DNA of 64,000 nucleotides from Promethearchaeota archaeon Loki_b32 (GCA_005223125.1 NJBH01000002.1:171950-235949), one strand, 5' to 3'. Shown: positions 45,926 to 54,894, numbered from the stretch's first letter. Numbers and translations are program-made. Notes: generated by a model from the sequence alone, not told the origin.

Positions 45926-46047
45926 AAATATAATATAATAGTTGAAAAGGCGAAATCGAAAAGAAAAGATTAAGAACTTATGGATAAAGATGAATTTGAA
46001 AAGAAAAAATTCAGATAAAATAAAAAATCACACATGAAATAATAATA

Positions 46048-47130
46048 ATGAAAGAAATAATTCATTACGACAAGCGAAATGCTCTTAATTTACTGAATAG
46101 GCTTCTTAGAATATATCCTTTCTCGATTCAAACAACTGAAAGAAGTTATAATTCTTATCGTTATCATTCTGAAAATCCTAATAATATGGCAAACTATTTC
46201 TGGTTTGATCATATTTTCAATGAATTAGATAAAAATGGATTTAATATAGGATTAGCTCCTCATACACAATATGATATTGAAATTTACAATAAATTAATGG
46301 AAAGTATTATAATAAGAATAAAAATTTCTTTAAATAACATAAATAAAAAACCGAAAGAAGAAGGTTATATTCTGAATTATGATTTCATATTTTTAAGAGT
46401 TCTTTTCAAATGTCTTTATGATTATCTTCATAATCTAAGAACATGGTTGAGAAATGAATATTTTGGGAAAACATACATACATATTCCATTTATTTATATT
46501 GCCATAAACGACTTTTCTGATGATTTTATTGAAAATAACCTCTCGACTCAAGAAGAATACTGTGAACTAGTAAACAGAATTTTAAGCTATTTTGGTTTCG
46601 ATTTTATCTCTTTGGGGGCGGATGGAATTCTAAGATATTTTGGAACAACACCTGAAGCGGAAGAAAAGAAAAAAGCGATTGCTTTATTACATAAAAAGCA
46701 ATTCAAAAATGTTATTGAATATTTAGATACTTTTTATGATCATATTTATAAGAGAGATTATAATAATGCTCTAGCAGAAAGCAGAAATGTCTTAGAAAGT
46801 TTCTATAAAACATTGTTATTAAAACATAATATAACCGAAATTGAGAAACGGGGGAAATCTATAGGAACTGAAGATGGGGAGGTTAATCCCCTCGCAGAAA
46901 CCATTAGAAAAAATGTTGATTCTATCTTTGAATTTCCAGAATATAGTAAAAATATGGATAAGTCTGTGAAATCATTAATAGAATCGAGCAAAACTTTTAT
47001 AAGTGGAATGGCAAATCCTGCAGGTTCACACGGTCAAGTGAAAAAGCCCAAAGTTAAATTTAAAGAAGTAAAAGCGGTAGAAAGTTTTTTAACATTATTA
47101 TTTAATTGCTTATTACCATTTGAGAGATAA
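46048..47130 (+). CDS. Abortive-infection C-terminal domain-like protein
   Basis: A 360-aa protein. The C-terminal ~130 residues fit the Abi_C pattern: YNNALAESRNVLESFYKTLLLKH, a middle helix, SKTFISGMANPAGSHGQVKK and VKAVESFLTLLFNCLL. The GxxxxxxGSHG segment is where abortive-infection family proteins have the RNxxG-HG signature; here the Arg-Asn is replaced by Met-Ala-Asn. The N-terminal ~220 residues are Tyr/Phe/Asn-rich and unrecognised. Catalytic capability is unsure. It is likely a defence-type gene in the island. Confidence 0.6.
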   Translation: MKEIIHYDKRNALNLLNRLLRIYPFSIQTTERSYNSYRYHSENPNNMANYFWFDHIFNELDKNGFNIGLAPHTQYDIEIYNKLMESIIIRIKISLNNINKKPKEEGYILNYDFIFLRVLFKCLYDYLHNLRTWLRNEYFGKTYIHIPFIYIAINDFSDDFIENNLSTQEEYCELVNRILSYFGFDFISLGADGILRYFGTTPEAEEKKKAIALLHKKQFKNVIEYLDTFYDHIYKRDYNNALAESRNVLESFYKTLLLKHNITEIEKRGKSIGTEDGEVNPLAETIRKNVDSIFEFPEYSKNMDKSVKSLIESSKTFISGMANPAGSHGQVKKPKVKFKEVKAVESFLTLLFNCLLPFER

Positions 47131-47225
47131 TTCTGTTAATTTTTAAAAAGAATATAAAAAAAAACTCCAATAAAAATTACATGTTCTTAGAATTGAAAGA
47201 AGTTCTTAAAAGAACATTTTAATTT

Positions 47226-47966
47226 CTATTTAAAGTTTCTAATAATCCTATTAAAAACGCCTTTGGTTGAAATATACCAATCATAATCAATTTCTTCTTC
47301 TTTAATTTCTTTGGAAATATGGATATAATTACGAAATTGTCTCAAGTTATTTTGAATTAAATACCAACTATTTTTTTGCCCCAAGATATCATATTTAATT
47401 GCTGATTGAATATAATTACAGAAATGTTTCTTACCTGCTGGAATAATACTTCCATCTGGAGAGGTGTATGGTTCAGGTTCAATATTATTTTTGTTACAAT
47501 ATCTAACTAATAAGAATTCAATTATAGAGCCCATTGCAATCATACAATATTTATAATCGTAAATTTTTTTGAATATATATAAAGATTTTAAATTACTCTT
47601 CAAAATTTTTTTTTCATTCTCATTTTCAAAAAGATTCATACTAGATAAATTTTCAATAATTTCTTTTATACTTGAATCTTTACGAACAATTTTCCTATTG
47701 TTATCTTTATTCAATATTTTAAAGACAATTATGGGTATTAAGGAAAATATAAATATAGTGATTAAAATTAAAACAAATTCACTGGCAACATAAATATTAA
47801 ATATTGGTGTAAAAAAGATTGATGACAAAAGGAAACTAAAAATAAATAGAATACTAAATAAAAAAAGTAGTGTAGAAATTATAAATATGGGCAAAACATA
47901 ATTATATTGATATAATCCTTTTAACAATTCTTTAAAAGATTTTTTCTTATCATTCAATTCTATCAT
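47226..47966 (-). CDS. Two-helix membrane protein with C-terminal HEPN-like RNYIHIS motif
   Basis: A protein of 246 aa. Residues ~18-50 and ~60-90 are two membrane helices; ~100-125 is a charged linker; the C-terminal ~120 residues share the motif pair seen in the 43394-44452 product: MGSIIEFLLVRYCNKN and LRQFRNYIHISKEIKEEEIDYDW. Two membrane helices followed by an effector-like helical domain recall membrane-tethered defence effectors. No second gene is fused. Converges on the Abi_C-like gene with ~96 bp between stops. Confidence 0.55.
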   Translation of the reverse strand: MIELNDKKKSFKELLKGLYQYNYVLPIFIISTLLFLFSILFIFSFLLSSIFFTPIFNIYVASEFVLILITIFIFSLIPIIVFKILNKDNNRKIVRKDSSIKEIIENLSSMNLFENENEKKILKSNLKSLYIFKKIYDYKYCMIAMGSIIEFLLVRYCNKNNIEPEPYTSPDGSIIPAGKKHFCNYIQSAIKYDILGQKNSWYLIQNNLRQFRNYIHISKEIKEEEIDYDWYISTKGVFNRIIRNFK

Positions 47967-47986
47967 TTTTTTATTGAACCTTTAAT

Positions 47987-48349
47987 TCAAACTCTCAATC
48001 CGCCTAAATGTTTTGTTCTAATATAAAGCCCACGTCTTGAACTATCTTTTTCATTACTTACGTGCCACAGACCATCATAATCAACTCTATATTCTGCAAA
48101 ACAATTTTGACATTTCACATCAACATAATTTATTTTATCATGAAATAATATAGCCCCCCCACATTCAGTACAAATTATCTTCTCTTTTAATAAAAGTAAT
48201 CTATAACTTTCAATATGTTTTAAAATCCCGATGTTAATCATTCTATTAATTACATCTAGAGTTGAATCTTTTGACCTACTCATATCAAAAACTTCAAATG
48301 AGGCTCTGGAAGGTTTATAGAATTGGATTTTTGGATCAAAATATCTCAT
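47987..48349 (-). CDS. Zinc-ribbon hypothetical protein
   Basis: A 120-aa protein starting MRYFDPKIQFYKPSRASFEVFDMSRSKD. A metal site is formed by ICTECGG (about 58-62) and CQNCFAEYRV (about 79-88). A possible N-terminal winged-helix unit (LDVINRMINIGILKHIESYRLLLL) would make it a small transcription regulator or methylase accessory. It lies 20 bp upstream of the 2-TM HEPN-like gene, so the two likely share a transcript. Confidence 0.5.
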   Translation of the reverse strand: MRYFDPKIQFYKPSRASFEVFDMSRSKDSTLDVINRMINIGILKHIESYRLLLLKEKIICTECGGAILFHDKINYVDVKCQNCFAEYRVDYDGLWHVSNEKDSSRRGLYIRTKHLGGLRV

Positions 48350-48370
48350 AAGTTCTATTGAATCTACAAT

Positions 48371-48658
48371 TTATATTTCTTTCTCTATCAATATCGTTTT
48401 AAATGTATTCGTCATCTGATCAACTTTTTTATTGTATTTATTAATCTCTAGCCAAAAACCGCCTTTCTCATAAACTTTTTTTAATATTTTTTCAAGTCCA
48501 TTATAGAGAATTAAAACTCCTAATGTTGATAGAATTGTATATAAGATAATGATTGGATTAAATGATTCTGTTAGGATGCTAAACATCCAAGCAAAAAAAC
48601 CAGATAAGAAACCGCTAATTGTCCATTTAATTATATCATTTTTTTCTATGTTTGCCAT
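48371..48658 (-). CDS. Small two-helix membrane protein
   Basis: A 95-aa protein with two membrane helices (WTISGFLSGFFAWMFSIL, PIIILYTILSTLGVLILY) followed by a basic, charged C-terminus (KILKKVYEKGGFWLEINKYNKK). Same strand and just 21 bp upstream of the zinc-ribbon gene, suggesting a three-gene unit running from 48658 down to 47226. No family recognised. Confidence 0.5.
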   Translation of the reverse strand: MANIEKNDIIKWTISGFLSGFFAWMFSILTESFNPIIILYTILSTLGVLILYNGLEKILKKVYEKGGFWLEINKYNKKVDQMTNTFKTILIEKEI

Positions 48659-48743
48659 TTAAACCTTTCCTATGGTTATTTTTCTATTTATATAATCATT
48701 TCAAACGGGATTTAGTAAAAAAAATTTATATATCTCTAAATGT

Positions 48744-49175
48744 CTAAGAAGAAAAACCAAGTACTATAGCCAGAATAGATAAAATCAAAGAAACTCCTGA
48801 AATCACCATGGCAATAATGCCTAAAACTAAATTGAGTTTATGTTCTTTTAATTCTTGCATTATAGAGAGATATATAGTTATATTCTTTAATAGATGATCT
48901 TTATTATTATGTACTGATTCTCTCCATTTTATATTTTGAGGTTTATAATCTGCTGTATCTGTTTCCTTCTTTTGGATATATTTTATTAATTTCATAAGAT
49001 CTCTGTAACCCTTTCTTAATTCTCCCAGTTCACTAGGATAATCTGCTAGTAACTCATAGAGACTTCTAGAGATTTCTAAATAAGCATCCGCTAATGTATG
49101 GAGATCTATTTTCTCCAATTCTAGGTATTTTTTTAAATTATCTGAAGGTTTAACAATTTCTAATTCTAAAGTCAT
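48744..49175 (-). CDS. Helical protein with C-terminal membrane segment
   Basis: A 143-aa protein. The first ~105 residues form charged amphipathic helices (YLELEKIDLHTLADAYLEISRSLYELL), and the C-terminus has a hydrophobic stretch (LNLVLGIIAMVISGVSLILSILAIVLGF) likely forming one long helix or a hairpin. Tail-anchored topology is possible. The start is preceded, about 20 bp upstream, by copy 2 of the 61-bp element shared with the gene at 43394-44452, indicating joint regulation. Confidence 0.5.
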   Translation of the reverse strand: MTLELEIVKPSDNLKKYLELEKIDLHTLADAYLEISRSLYELLADYPSELGELRKGYRDLMKLIKYIQKKETDTADYKPQNIKWRESVHNNKDHLLKNITIYLSIMQELKEHKLNLVLGIIAMVISGVSLILSILAIVLGFSS

Positions 49176-49195
49176 ATTGTTCTTTTAATTATAGT

Positions 49196-49256
49196 TCTTT
49201 ATTTTTACAATTATGTTTATATGATTAAAAATCCCATTATTAATAAGCGAATAGAG
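49196..49256 (-). repeat. 61-bp upstream element, copy 2
   Basis: Second copy of the element at 44482-44542, about 20 bp upstream of the gene at 48744-49175, same orientation relative to its gene. Differences are concentrated in the central 20 bp; both ends are conserved, the promoter-distal end identical over about 20 bp. Confidence 0.75.
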
Positions 49257-49382
49257 GCTATTACAAAACTAATTTAAAATGCGGTTGTCGTAATAATAGG
49301 CTTGAAATATACGAGCTTTTTAAGTTCGAAAATAATAAAAAAAGTAAAAATAAAGAATTTGATTCTAAAAGGAGTAGTGATT

Positions 49383-49621
49383 TTAATCTTTCTTCTCTTC
49401 TTTTAAACCACTCTTTTCATAAGCTTTCTTTATTGCATCTTTTACTTTAGTCATTATTTGTGGACTTGTAGCTATTTATTGCATAATCGGAGAAACATCT
49501 AAGGGAGACATTTGTGCTTGTTTTGCTTTTATTACACTTTCTACTGTAATCTTCTTTTCTTCTAAACCTAATTTCTTTTCTTCTAAATCTAATCTTCTTT
49601 TTTCAAATTCTTGTTCCTAAA
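49383..49621 (-). pseudogene. C-terminal remnant of an unknown coiled-coil protein with an internal stop
   Basis: Reading leftward, the frame gives EQEFEKRRLDLEEKKLG and further charged helix, KAKQAQMSPLDVSPIMQ, then a TAA, then in the same frame IATSPQIMTKVKDAIKK and SGLKEEKKD before the final stop at 49383-49385. The single in-frame stop inside otherwise well-formed protein sequence, and the lack of a 5' half, mark it as a broken gene. Its upstream end abuts the GDPD remnant at about 49617, so a recombination junction lies there. Confidence 0.6.
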
Positions 49622-49891
49622 TGCTTGAAAGACCTCGTCAACCAACGGAATTTTTCTTCCATCTTTAGACTTGATTTTCTCAATCTCTTCGAAAGTTAAT
49701 TTACTTATAGAGCTATATTTCTCACCTATTTTGAAATATCTATCATGAAAACAAATTAACTTTTTATCTTTAGTTGCTCGAATATCTGTTTCAATTCCTG
49801 CTCCCATACTTATTGCTTTTTTAAAAGAAGGAATCGTATTCTCAATTTCATACCCCGAAGCTCCTCGATGAGCAAAAATATAAGGTTTCAT
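49589..49891 (-). pseudogene. Glycerophosphodiester phosphodiesterase remnant, N-terminal part
   Basis: The first ~93 codons of a GDPD gene: FAHRGASGYEIENTIPSF (His8, Arg9), GIETDIRATKD (Glu34, Asp36) and ICFHD (His49), the phosphodiesterase active-site set of the family, then KDGRKIPLVDEVFQAFRN. After that homology stops (about 49617) and eight unrelated codons lead to a stop. It supplies exactly the portion missing from the remnant at 41509-42132; the overlap between the two is about 150 bp. Its ATG faces the DedA gene in divergent orientation (~108 bp apart). Confidence 0.8.
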
Positions 49892-49999
49892 TTTTTATAA
49901 AAAAAGCCTAGTTTTTGATTGAATAAGCTGAAAAAAATACTTTTTATTTAAATCTAAATTACTAATATTACTTAATGTTTACTCAAGATTTTGATTAAT

Positions 50000-50842
50000 A
50001 TGACACAAGACAATGGAAGTAGCCAAACAGATGATAACCAAAATTTTTCAACAAAATTGAAAAAATACTTTAAGAATTTATTTGATTTTTCTAATTACGA
50101 TGTTAAAACTATTGTATACGTTATTTTATTTATAGTCTTAATTATAATATCCTTAGTTTTATTATATTTTATATTTTTTATAGATAATACAATATTGTAC
50201 CGATTTGTAGTAGAATTTTTTGTAAATCCGGTCTACAACTTAGAATTTGTTGGTATCTTTTTATTTATAGCAATTATGGGAATTCAAGGGCTTCTTGTAC
50301 CTCTGCCCTCAGAGTTAGTCTTATTAGCAACCGGAATGATTTGGGGTTGGTTTTTAGGGGGAATAATGGGAATTATTGGTTCAATGGCTGCAGCTGCGTT
50401 ATGTTATTATGTAAGTAGACGTGGTGGACGCCCTTTGGCTGAAAAATTTGTTGGTGAAAAAGCTATTAATATTGCTGATGATTTCATTAGAAAGCATGGT
50501 ATGATGGCAATTATTATCACACGGTTTATTCCATTTATTCCTTTTGATGTAATATCCTACACTTCAGGATTGGTTGATATTGATGTGAAAAAATATTTAA
50601 TAGGAACTTTGATTGGGTCTATCTTCAGAGCATTTTTTTATGCAACATTAGGATGGTTATTGTTTATGAGATATGATCTTCCACTCCCCCTAGACTTTGA
50701 TCTTTTACCTTTAAATGTAATTATTGAGCAATCTAATTATTTCAATACTATATTAATAATAATTTTAGCAGGTCTAGGTCTAATGATAATCTTGTATTAC
50801 CTGCTAATAAGAAAATTAGAAAAAAAAAAGGAATCTAATTAA
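50000..50842 (+). CDS. DedA-family (VTT/SNARE-associated domain) membrane protein
   Basis: An integral membrane protein of 280 aa. After a polar N-terminus and a first helix (~37-58) comes the VTT core: IFLFIAIMGIQGLLVPLPSELVLLATGMIWG (about 85-115), GSMAAAALCYYVSRRGGRP, KHGMMAIIITRFIPFIPFDVISYTSGLVDID with the conserved Arg and prolines, and a last helix at 240-272. DedA proteins are linked to lipid scrambling and membrane homeostasis. The ATG at 50000 is used; a TTG three codons earlier is possible. A broken relative of its first 80 residues is at 42142-42420. Confidence 0.85.
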   Translation: MTQDNGSSQTDDNQNFSTKLKKYFKNLFDFSNYDVKTIVYVILFIVLIIISLVLLYFIFFIDNTILYRFVVEFFVNPVYNLEFVGIFLFIAIMGIQGLLVPLPSELVLLATGMIWGWFLGGIMGIIGSMAAAALCYYVSRRGGRPLAEKFVGEKAINIADDFIRKHGMMAIIITRFIPFIPFDVISYTSGLVDIDVKKYLIGTLIGSIFRAFFYATLGWLLFMRYDLPLPLDFDLLPLNVIIEQSNYFNTILIIILAGLGLMIILYYLLIRKLEKKKESN

Positions 50843-50930
50843 TGAATAAAGAAGTTAACTATTATTAGAACTAATCTATAATATTGTGATATTACTCCTT
50901 TTTTTAAAAAATTGTAATAAATAGTAGCGT

Positions 50931-51104
50931 ATGGATGAAAATGAAAAAGATTTCAAAGAAATTGATGTAAAGGGAAATTTTGAACTTATTGAAACAGAAT
51001 TTTTCAAAGCACTCAATAAAGCCATAAGTACAAATAATATAAACACAATCTATGGACTTTCAAAAATTTTCACTCGATATCTCTTTAAAAAATTAGATAA
51101 TTAA
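50931..51104 (+). CDS. Small acidic protein, 57 aa
   Basis: Starts MDENEKDFKEIDVKG and continues through an amphipathic helix (NFELIETEFFKALNKAI) to KIFTRYLFKKLDN. No cysteine or membrane helix. Codon composition is regular and the frame has a clean ATG. Probably a real small gene. It resembles the following 86-aa gene in size, acidic N-terminus and helical character, though no close alignment is seen. Confidence 0.5.
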   Translation: MDENEKDFKEIDVKGNFELIETEFFKALNKAISTNNINTIYGLSKIFTRYLFKKLDN

Positions 51105-51371
51105 AGTTTTGTATATTTAAATTAAGTGATATTGATTTTTACTTCATTCTGGATAGAAGATTTTAGGACACATTTGTAAATGAACTTTCATATTTTTGTA
51201 TAAAATTTGTTTTTTTTTGTGTACAAAGATTAATTTGTTCGTAACAATAGTATAAAAAATTTTTGTTTTACGTTCATTTATTAATTGGAATTTTTATTAA
51301 AAAATTAAGTACAAGTAATTAAAAATTATAAAAATTAAGAAATAAAGATTTGAAAAATAGGAGGTTGTATG

Positions 51372-51629
51372 ATGACAGTTAGTCCACATCCACAAGACTA
51401 TGAGAGAATTTTACAAGATAACCTAAAGTCTGAACTAGAATGGTTGGTAGAAGAATTTGAGCTACTTTTTAAAAATAAAAAAGAAAAAACAAAAGAAGTG
51501 CTAATGTTAGGAAATAAAATTCTAGATAATATCATTGACAATATTAAGACAAGCAACAGTGAAGAATTGATTAATCTACTAGCAATCACTTTAAACAACA
51601 ATGAAACCTCTTATCCAGAATTCTTTTAA
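51372..51629 (+). CDS. Small helical protein, 85 aa
   Basis: Begins MTVSPHPQDYERILQDN. Two amphipathic helices, ELEWLVEEFELLFKNKK and KEVLMLGNKILDNIIDNIK, then ELINLLAITLNNNETSYPE. The start is set by a perfect AGGAGG at 51359-51364, 7 nt before the second of two overlapping ATGs (51369 and 51372). A strong ribosome-binding site on a lone small gene suggests a highly translated product. Family unknown. Confidence 0.65.
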   Translation: MTVSPHPQDYERILQDNLKSELEWLVEEFELLFKNKKEKTKEVLMLGNKILDNIIDNIKTSNSEELINLLAITLNNNETSYPEFF

Positions 51630-51903
51630 TTGTTTTCACCTATTCGATTTCTCTTTTCTCTCAATTTGCATTATCATTTATAATTTTGCACTTTTCTAAA
51701 CTAATTTAATTTTTTAATATCTAATGTTAGATGAATTTTATATTTTAACGTTATCTAAGATTGATTTCTAAAAAGATAATTTATTATAAGAAAAAAACCC
51801 AATATTAAAAAAGAAAAATAAAATTAAGGAACGCAAATTTACCTTAATTATAAGAAAAGAAATTCATCAAATAATCAATTTGTAAATTAAATTAACCAAA
51901 ATT

Positions 51904-52989
51904 ATGGAAAGAATAATTCTAACGCATTGGAGTTCATCGATCGGTCCAGAACCAATTATACAGTATCCCCCCGAGAAACTCTTCCCTGCAAAAGATCTCT
52001 TCTTAAAAATCTGGGCGAAACATGAATTAAATAAAGAAAATTCCGTAATTGAATTTACCCCTGAGGATGAGGATAACAGTTATGTCTCAGTTATACAGCG
52101 ATTTGAAGGAGAAGTTTACTTCCTCATTTTAGTGTATAGTAAAGAAGATATGCATGATGATATAATCAAGGAATCCCCAGAAATATTAGCTCTTATCAGC
52201 AAAAATTTAATCGAATTGATCAATACAAATAAAATTACACGTACAATATCTGAAGCATATAATACAATAAGAAACTATTCGAAATTAGACGAGGAAGAAA
52301 ATTTAATAAACTTTTTTCAGGACAGAATCAAATACACTATCTTACAAATTCTGAGAAATGGAGTAATATCTAAACAAAAACTCACTAATATTTTAAGACA
52401 TGAATATGGGTTCTCTACTGTAAATATTGATTTAATTTTAATATCCTTCTTTCATGAAAATTTATTAGTAAAAAAAAATGTACCAGGGAGTAAAGAATGC
52501 TTCTTTCTAATAAGAGATCTTTCATGTACTAGAATTCCACCCGATAATTTGCCTTCAGGACAAATAGAAGAAAATTTGTTAAGAAAATTTAAATCGGCCT
52601 TAAAGAAATATTATCAAGAATTCTATAATGCTTCAGATTTCGAAAATAAAACAATAATGCAAACAGTCCTCTTTAATAAAGATGTATTTTCTCTTTTAAA
52701 AACACTCAGAAAAAAGCAAATAACTGTTAATGATTGTTTAAATATTCTAAATAACAAGGAAGAACTATTCAATGAGCTAATAGATAAAAAATTTATTTAT
52801 GAAGCAAAGGGACATGTTTATCTCTTTTCAGATGTACGTTTTATTAAATTCAGTCCATATTACCTTATCGAAAAACTAGTTGATAGATATCAAAACCAAG
52901 AAATATCATTTAATGAATATATAGCACATTTAAAGCTCTTAACCGAGCAGATGGAAGAACCTTTCTCTCTAGATTATGAAATTGTGTAG
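51904..52989 (+). CDS. Longin/Roadblock-like N-terminus with winged-helix regions
   Basis: A 361-aa protein. The N-terminal ~115 residues begin MERIILTHWSSSIGPEPIIQYPPE and alternate strands and helices, including VSVIQRFEGEVYFLILVYSKEDMHDDI, a longin-like or Roadblock-like pattern in Asgard GTPase-regulating proteins. Residues ~145-200 (YTILQILRNGVISKQKLTNIL...LLVKKN) and ~255-305 look like winged helices. This architecture suggests a regulator docking on GTPases or membranes, and an MglA-like GTPase is encoded 1 kb away. First ATG used. Assignment is by pattern only. Confidence 0.6.
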   Translation: MERIILTHWSSSIGPEPIIQYPPEKLFPAKDLFLKIWAKHELNKENSVIEFTPEDEDNSYVSVIQRFEGEVYFLILVYSKEDMHDDIIKESPEILALISKNLIELINTNKITRTISEAYNTIRNYSKLDEEENLINFFQDRIKYTILQILRNGVISKQKLTNILRHEYGFSTVNIDLILISFFHENLLVKKNVPGSKECFFLIRDLSCTRIPPDNLPSGQIEENLLRKFKSALKKYYQEFYNASDFENKTIMQTVLFNKDVFSLLKTLRKKQITVNDCLNILNNKEELFNELIDKKFIYEAKGHVYLFSDVRFIKFSPYYLIEKLVDRYQNQEISFNEYIAHLKLLTEQMEEPFSLDYEIV

Positions 52990-53075
52990 TTTTATTAAAC
53001 AAGATAAATCTGTTTATCTAAATCTGTAGATTCAGATTTAATTTTAAAAAAAAAATTTAATAAAGTTAATAAGTT

Positions 53076-53786
53076 TCATTCTCGAAGTCCAAAATAAAAC
53101 AACCAAGCCGAAATGACCATGGCAGACCGTATAAATATTAAAATTATACCAGGAGAAAACAAACCATCCATTACAGCACCGAGTATGTATATAAATGCTC
53201 CTGATGATATTAGAAGAAATTTTGTTCTTATTGATCCGGTAGATTTAATCCCTTTATTAAGAAATCCAAATCCGACAAAAATAAGAAGTGATAATAAGAA
53301 CACCAAAGCGGCTATACCCGCTACAGATTCAAAAACTAGATTATCGTTGATTAAATTTTCACCCGCAATTGCAGGTTCTACATATGTAACGGAACCTGAT
53401 AAATCTAGAAAGAGAAACAATTCGAAAATTATACCCAGAATTATGTAAACCGAAAATATAAACCATTTTTTCTTTGGAGTTAGAAGAATAGTACCAATGT
53501 ACATAGCAGGAAGAACAGCTCCAGGAAACCACATCCAATTTATAAGCCCGATTATACCAAATGAATTATCTACATTGGATCCAGTTATTAAGATTGTAAA
53601 AAAATCTAAAACATCTCCCGTATATACTAGAGCAGCAAAAACATAAATTAAACCTAAATATATTAAGAGCTTTGATTTCTTTTTTAGTGCTTTAATAACA
53701 AAGAATAAACCAAAAACAAGTGAGAAAAAGAAAACTCCTAATGCTGTAATCCCACTCAACCACCCAACATAAGAAAGTGCGATCAT
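53076..53786 (-). CDS. Seven-helix membrane protein
   Basis: A 236-aa protein with about seven predicted membrane helices, starting IALSYVGWLSGITALGVFFFSLVFGLFFVIKALKKK, with short loops and an even helix spacing similar to 7-TM sensory or heliorhodopsin-like folds, but no Lys in a retinal motif can be recognised. Placed between the longin-like gene and the small GTPase gene. Possibly a receptor or transporter accessory; unknown. Confidence 0.6.
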   Translation of the reverse strand: MIALSYVGWLSGITALGVFFFSLVFGLFFVIKALKKKSKLLIYLGLIYVFAALVYTGDVLDFFTILITGSNVDNSFGIIGLINWMWFPGAVLPAMYIGTILLTPKKKWFIFSVYIILGIIFELFLFLDLSGSVTYVEPAIAGENLINDNLVFESVAGIAALVFLLSLLIFVGFGFLNKGIKSTGSIRTKFLLISSGAFIYILGAVMDGLFSPGIILIFIRSAMVISAWLFYFGLRE

Positions 53787-53993
53787 TAATCACCTAATTA
53801 TGAAATCTATTTTTTATAAAAATATATTTTAATAACAAGAACTAATTTCATTTTAGAATTAATAAATATTATGGGTAATGCTTAGAATGAAAAAAACTCT
53901 TTTCATTTTAATTTTAACCCTTGGATTAATAGTAGATATAAATTTGATATGTTTTAGGATTTATATCTTATAATAATTCTTTTTTTTTAAAAA

Positions 53994-54686
53994 CTAAAGA
54001 GTTAGGATCGAAGTATCTGAAATTTTTTTATCGATTGGGGCTTTACCATCTCCATATATGTGATATAATCCCGTTCTTCGTGCTATCTCATAAAAACTGC
54101 GATAGATATCCTTTTCTTGATCAAATAGTGCGCAAGTTTTATAAATTAATGGATTCCACATATTTAACTCATGTTGAGGGTCATACCATAAGTTTTCTTG
54201 TTTTAAAATTTGAATAAAATCTTCATGGTCGATTATCTCTTTAAGATCTTGTTTATTGAGCATGACTATAAATGGGATAAATTTAATGAGCTTTCCTTTT
54301 GTTATGTTTTTTAATTCTAATAAGAATTCAATATTATCTTCAAAGAATTTTATTTGGGAATCAACAACAAAAATTACAGCATCAGTTTCGGCATCAAGCT
54401 TATTAAAAACTTTAATTCTTAATGAACTGAAACCTTTTTGACCCGCTACTGTATATACTCTATAGTATACCTTCCTCTTTTTTGTTGATTGAAATATTCC
54501 TCTATCAAAATAAAGTGTTGCACCACTTGTCCTGTCGATTTTTTGTAAATCACTTACAGGAATTATTTCTCTATTACCTTCCTTAGTTAAATTGTAGAGA
54601 GTTTCTAATATGGTAGTCTTTCCACTTCTTGACATACCATAATATACTATTTTAAAAAAGATGTTTCCTTCTTTATATTGAACCAT
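53994..54686 (-). CDS. MglA/Arf-like small GTPase
   Basis: A small Ras-superfamily GTPase of 230 aa. G1 is GMSRSGKTT (17-25); a switch-I Thr lies in RTSGATLYFDRG, as in MglA; G3 is TVAGQKGF (79-86) instead of DxxG, also an MglA-type trait; G4 is LNKQD (143-147); G5 may be TCAL. A C-terminal extension (~185-230) includes the FYEIARRTGLYHIYGDGKAPID segment. In bacteria MglA is controlled by Roadblock proteins; a tandem Roadblock protein occurs at 34765-35502 and a longin-like protein at 51904-52989. Membrane anchoring signal not evident. Confidence 0.88.
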   Translation of the reverse strand: MVQYKEGNIFFKIVYYGMSRSGKTTILETLYNLTKEGNREIIPVSDLQKIDRTSGATLYFDRGIFQSTKKRKVYYRVYTVAGQKGFSSLRIKVFNKLDAETDAVIFVVDSQIKFFEDNIEFLLELKNITKGKLIKFIPFIVMLNKQDLKEIIDHEDFIQILKQENLWYDPQHELNMWNPLIYKTCALFDQEKDIYRSFYEIARRTGLYHIYGDGKAPIDKKISDTSILTL

Positions 54687-54894
54687 TCAATAACACACAA
54701 AAAAATATGATTGTAAAATACATAAAATTTCTAAAATTAAAGATTTTACTTCTTCCATTGATTAGTAAAAACTAGGATAATAACATTCTAACTTAAAATT
54801 AATAAATTACTGGTTAAACGATTCCTATTAATTTAAATATTAATATAGATATATGATACTTAATAAATCCTACTTTAAACGATAATATCTAAGC

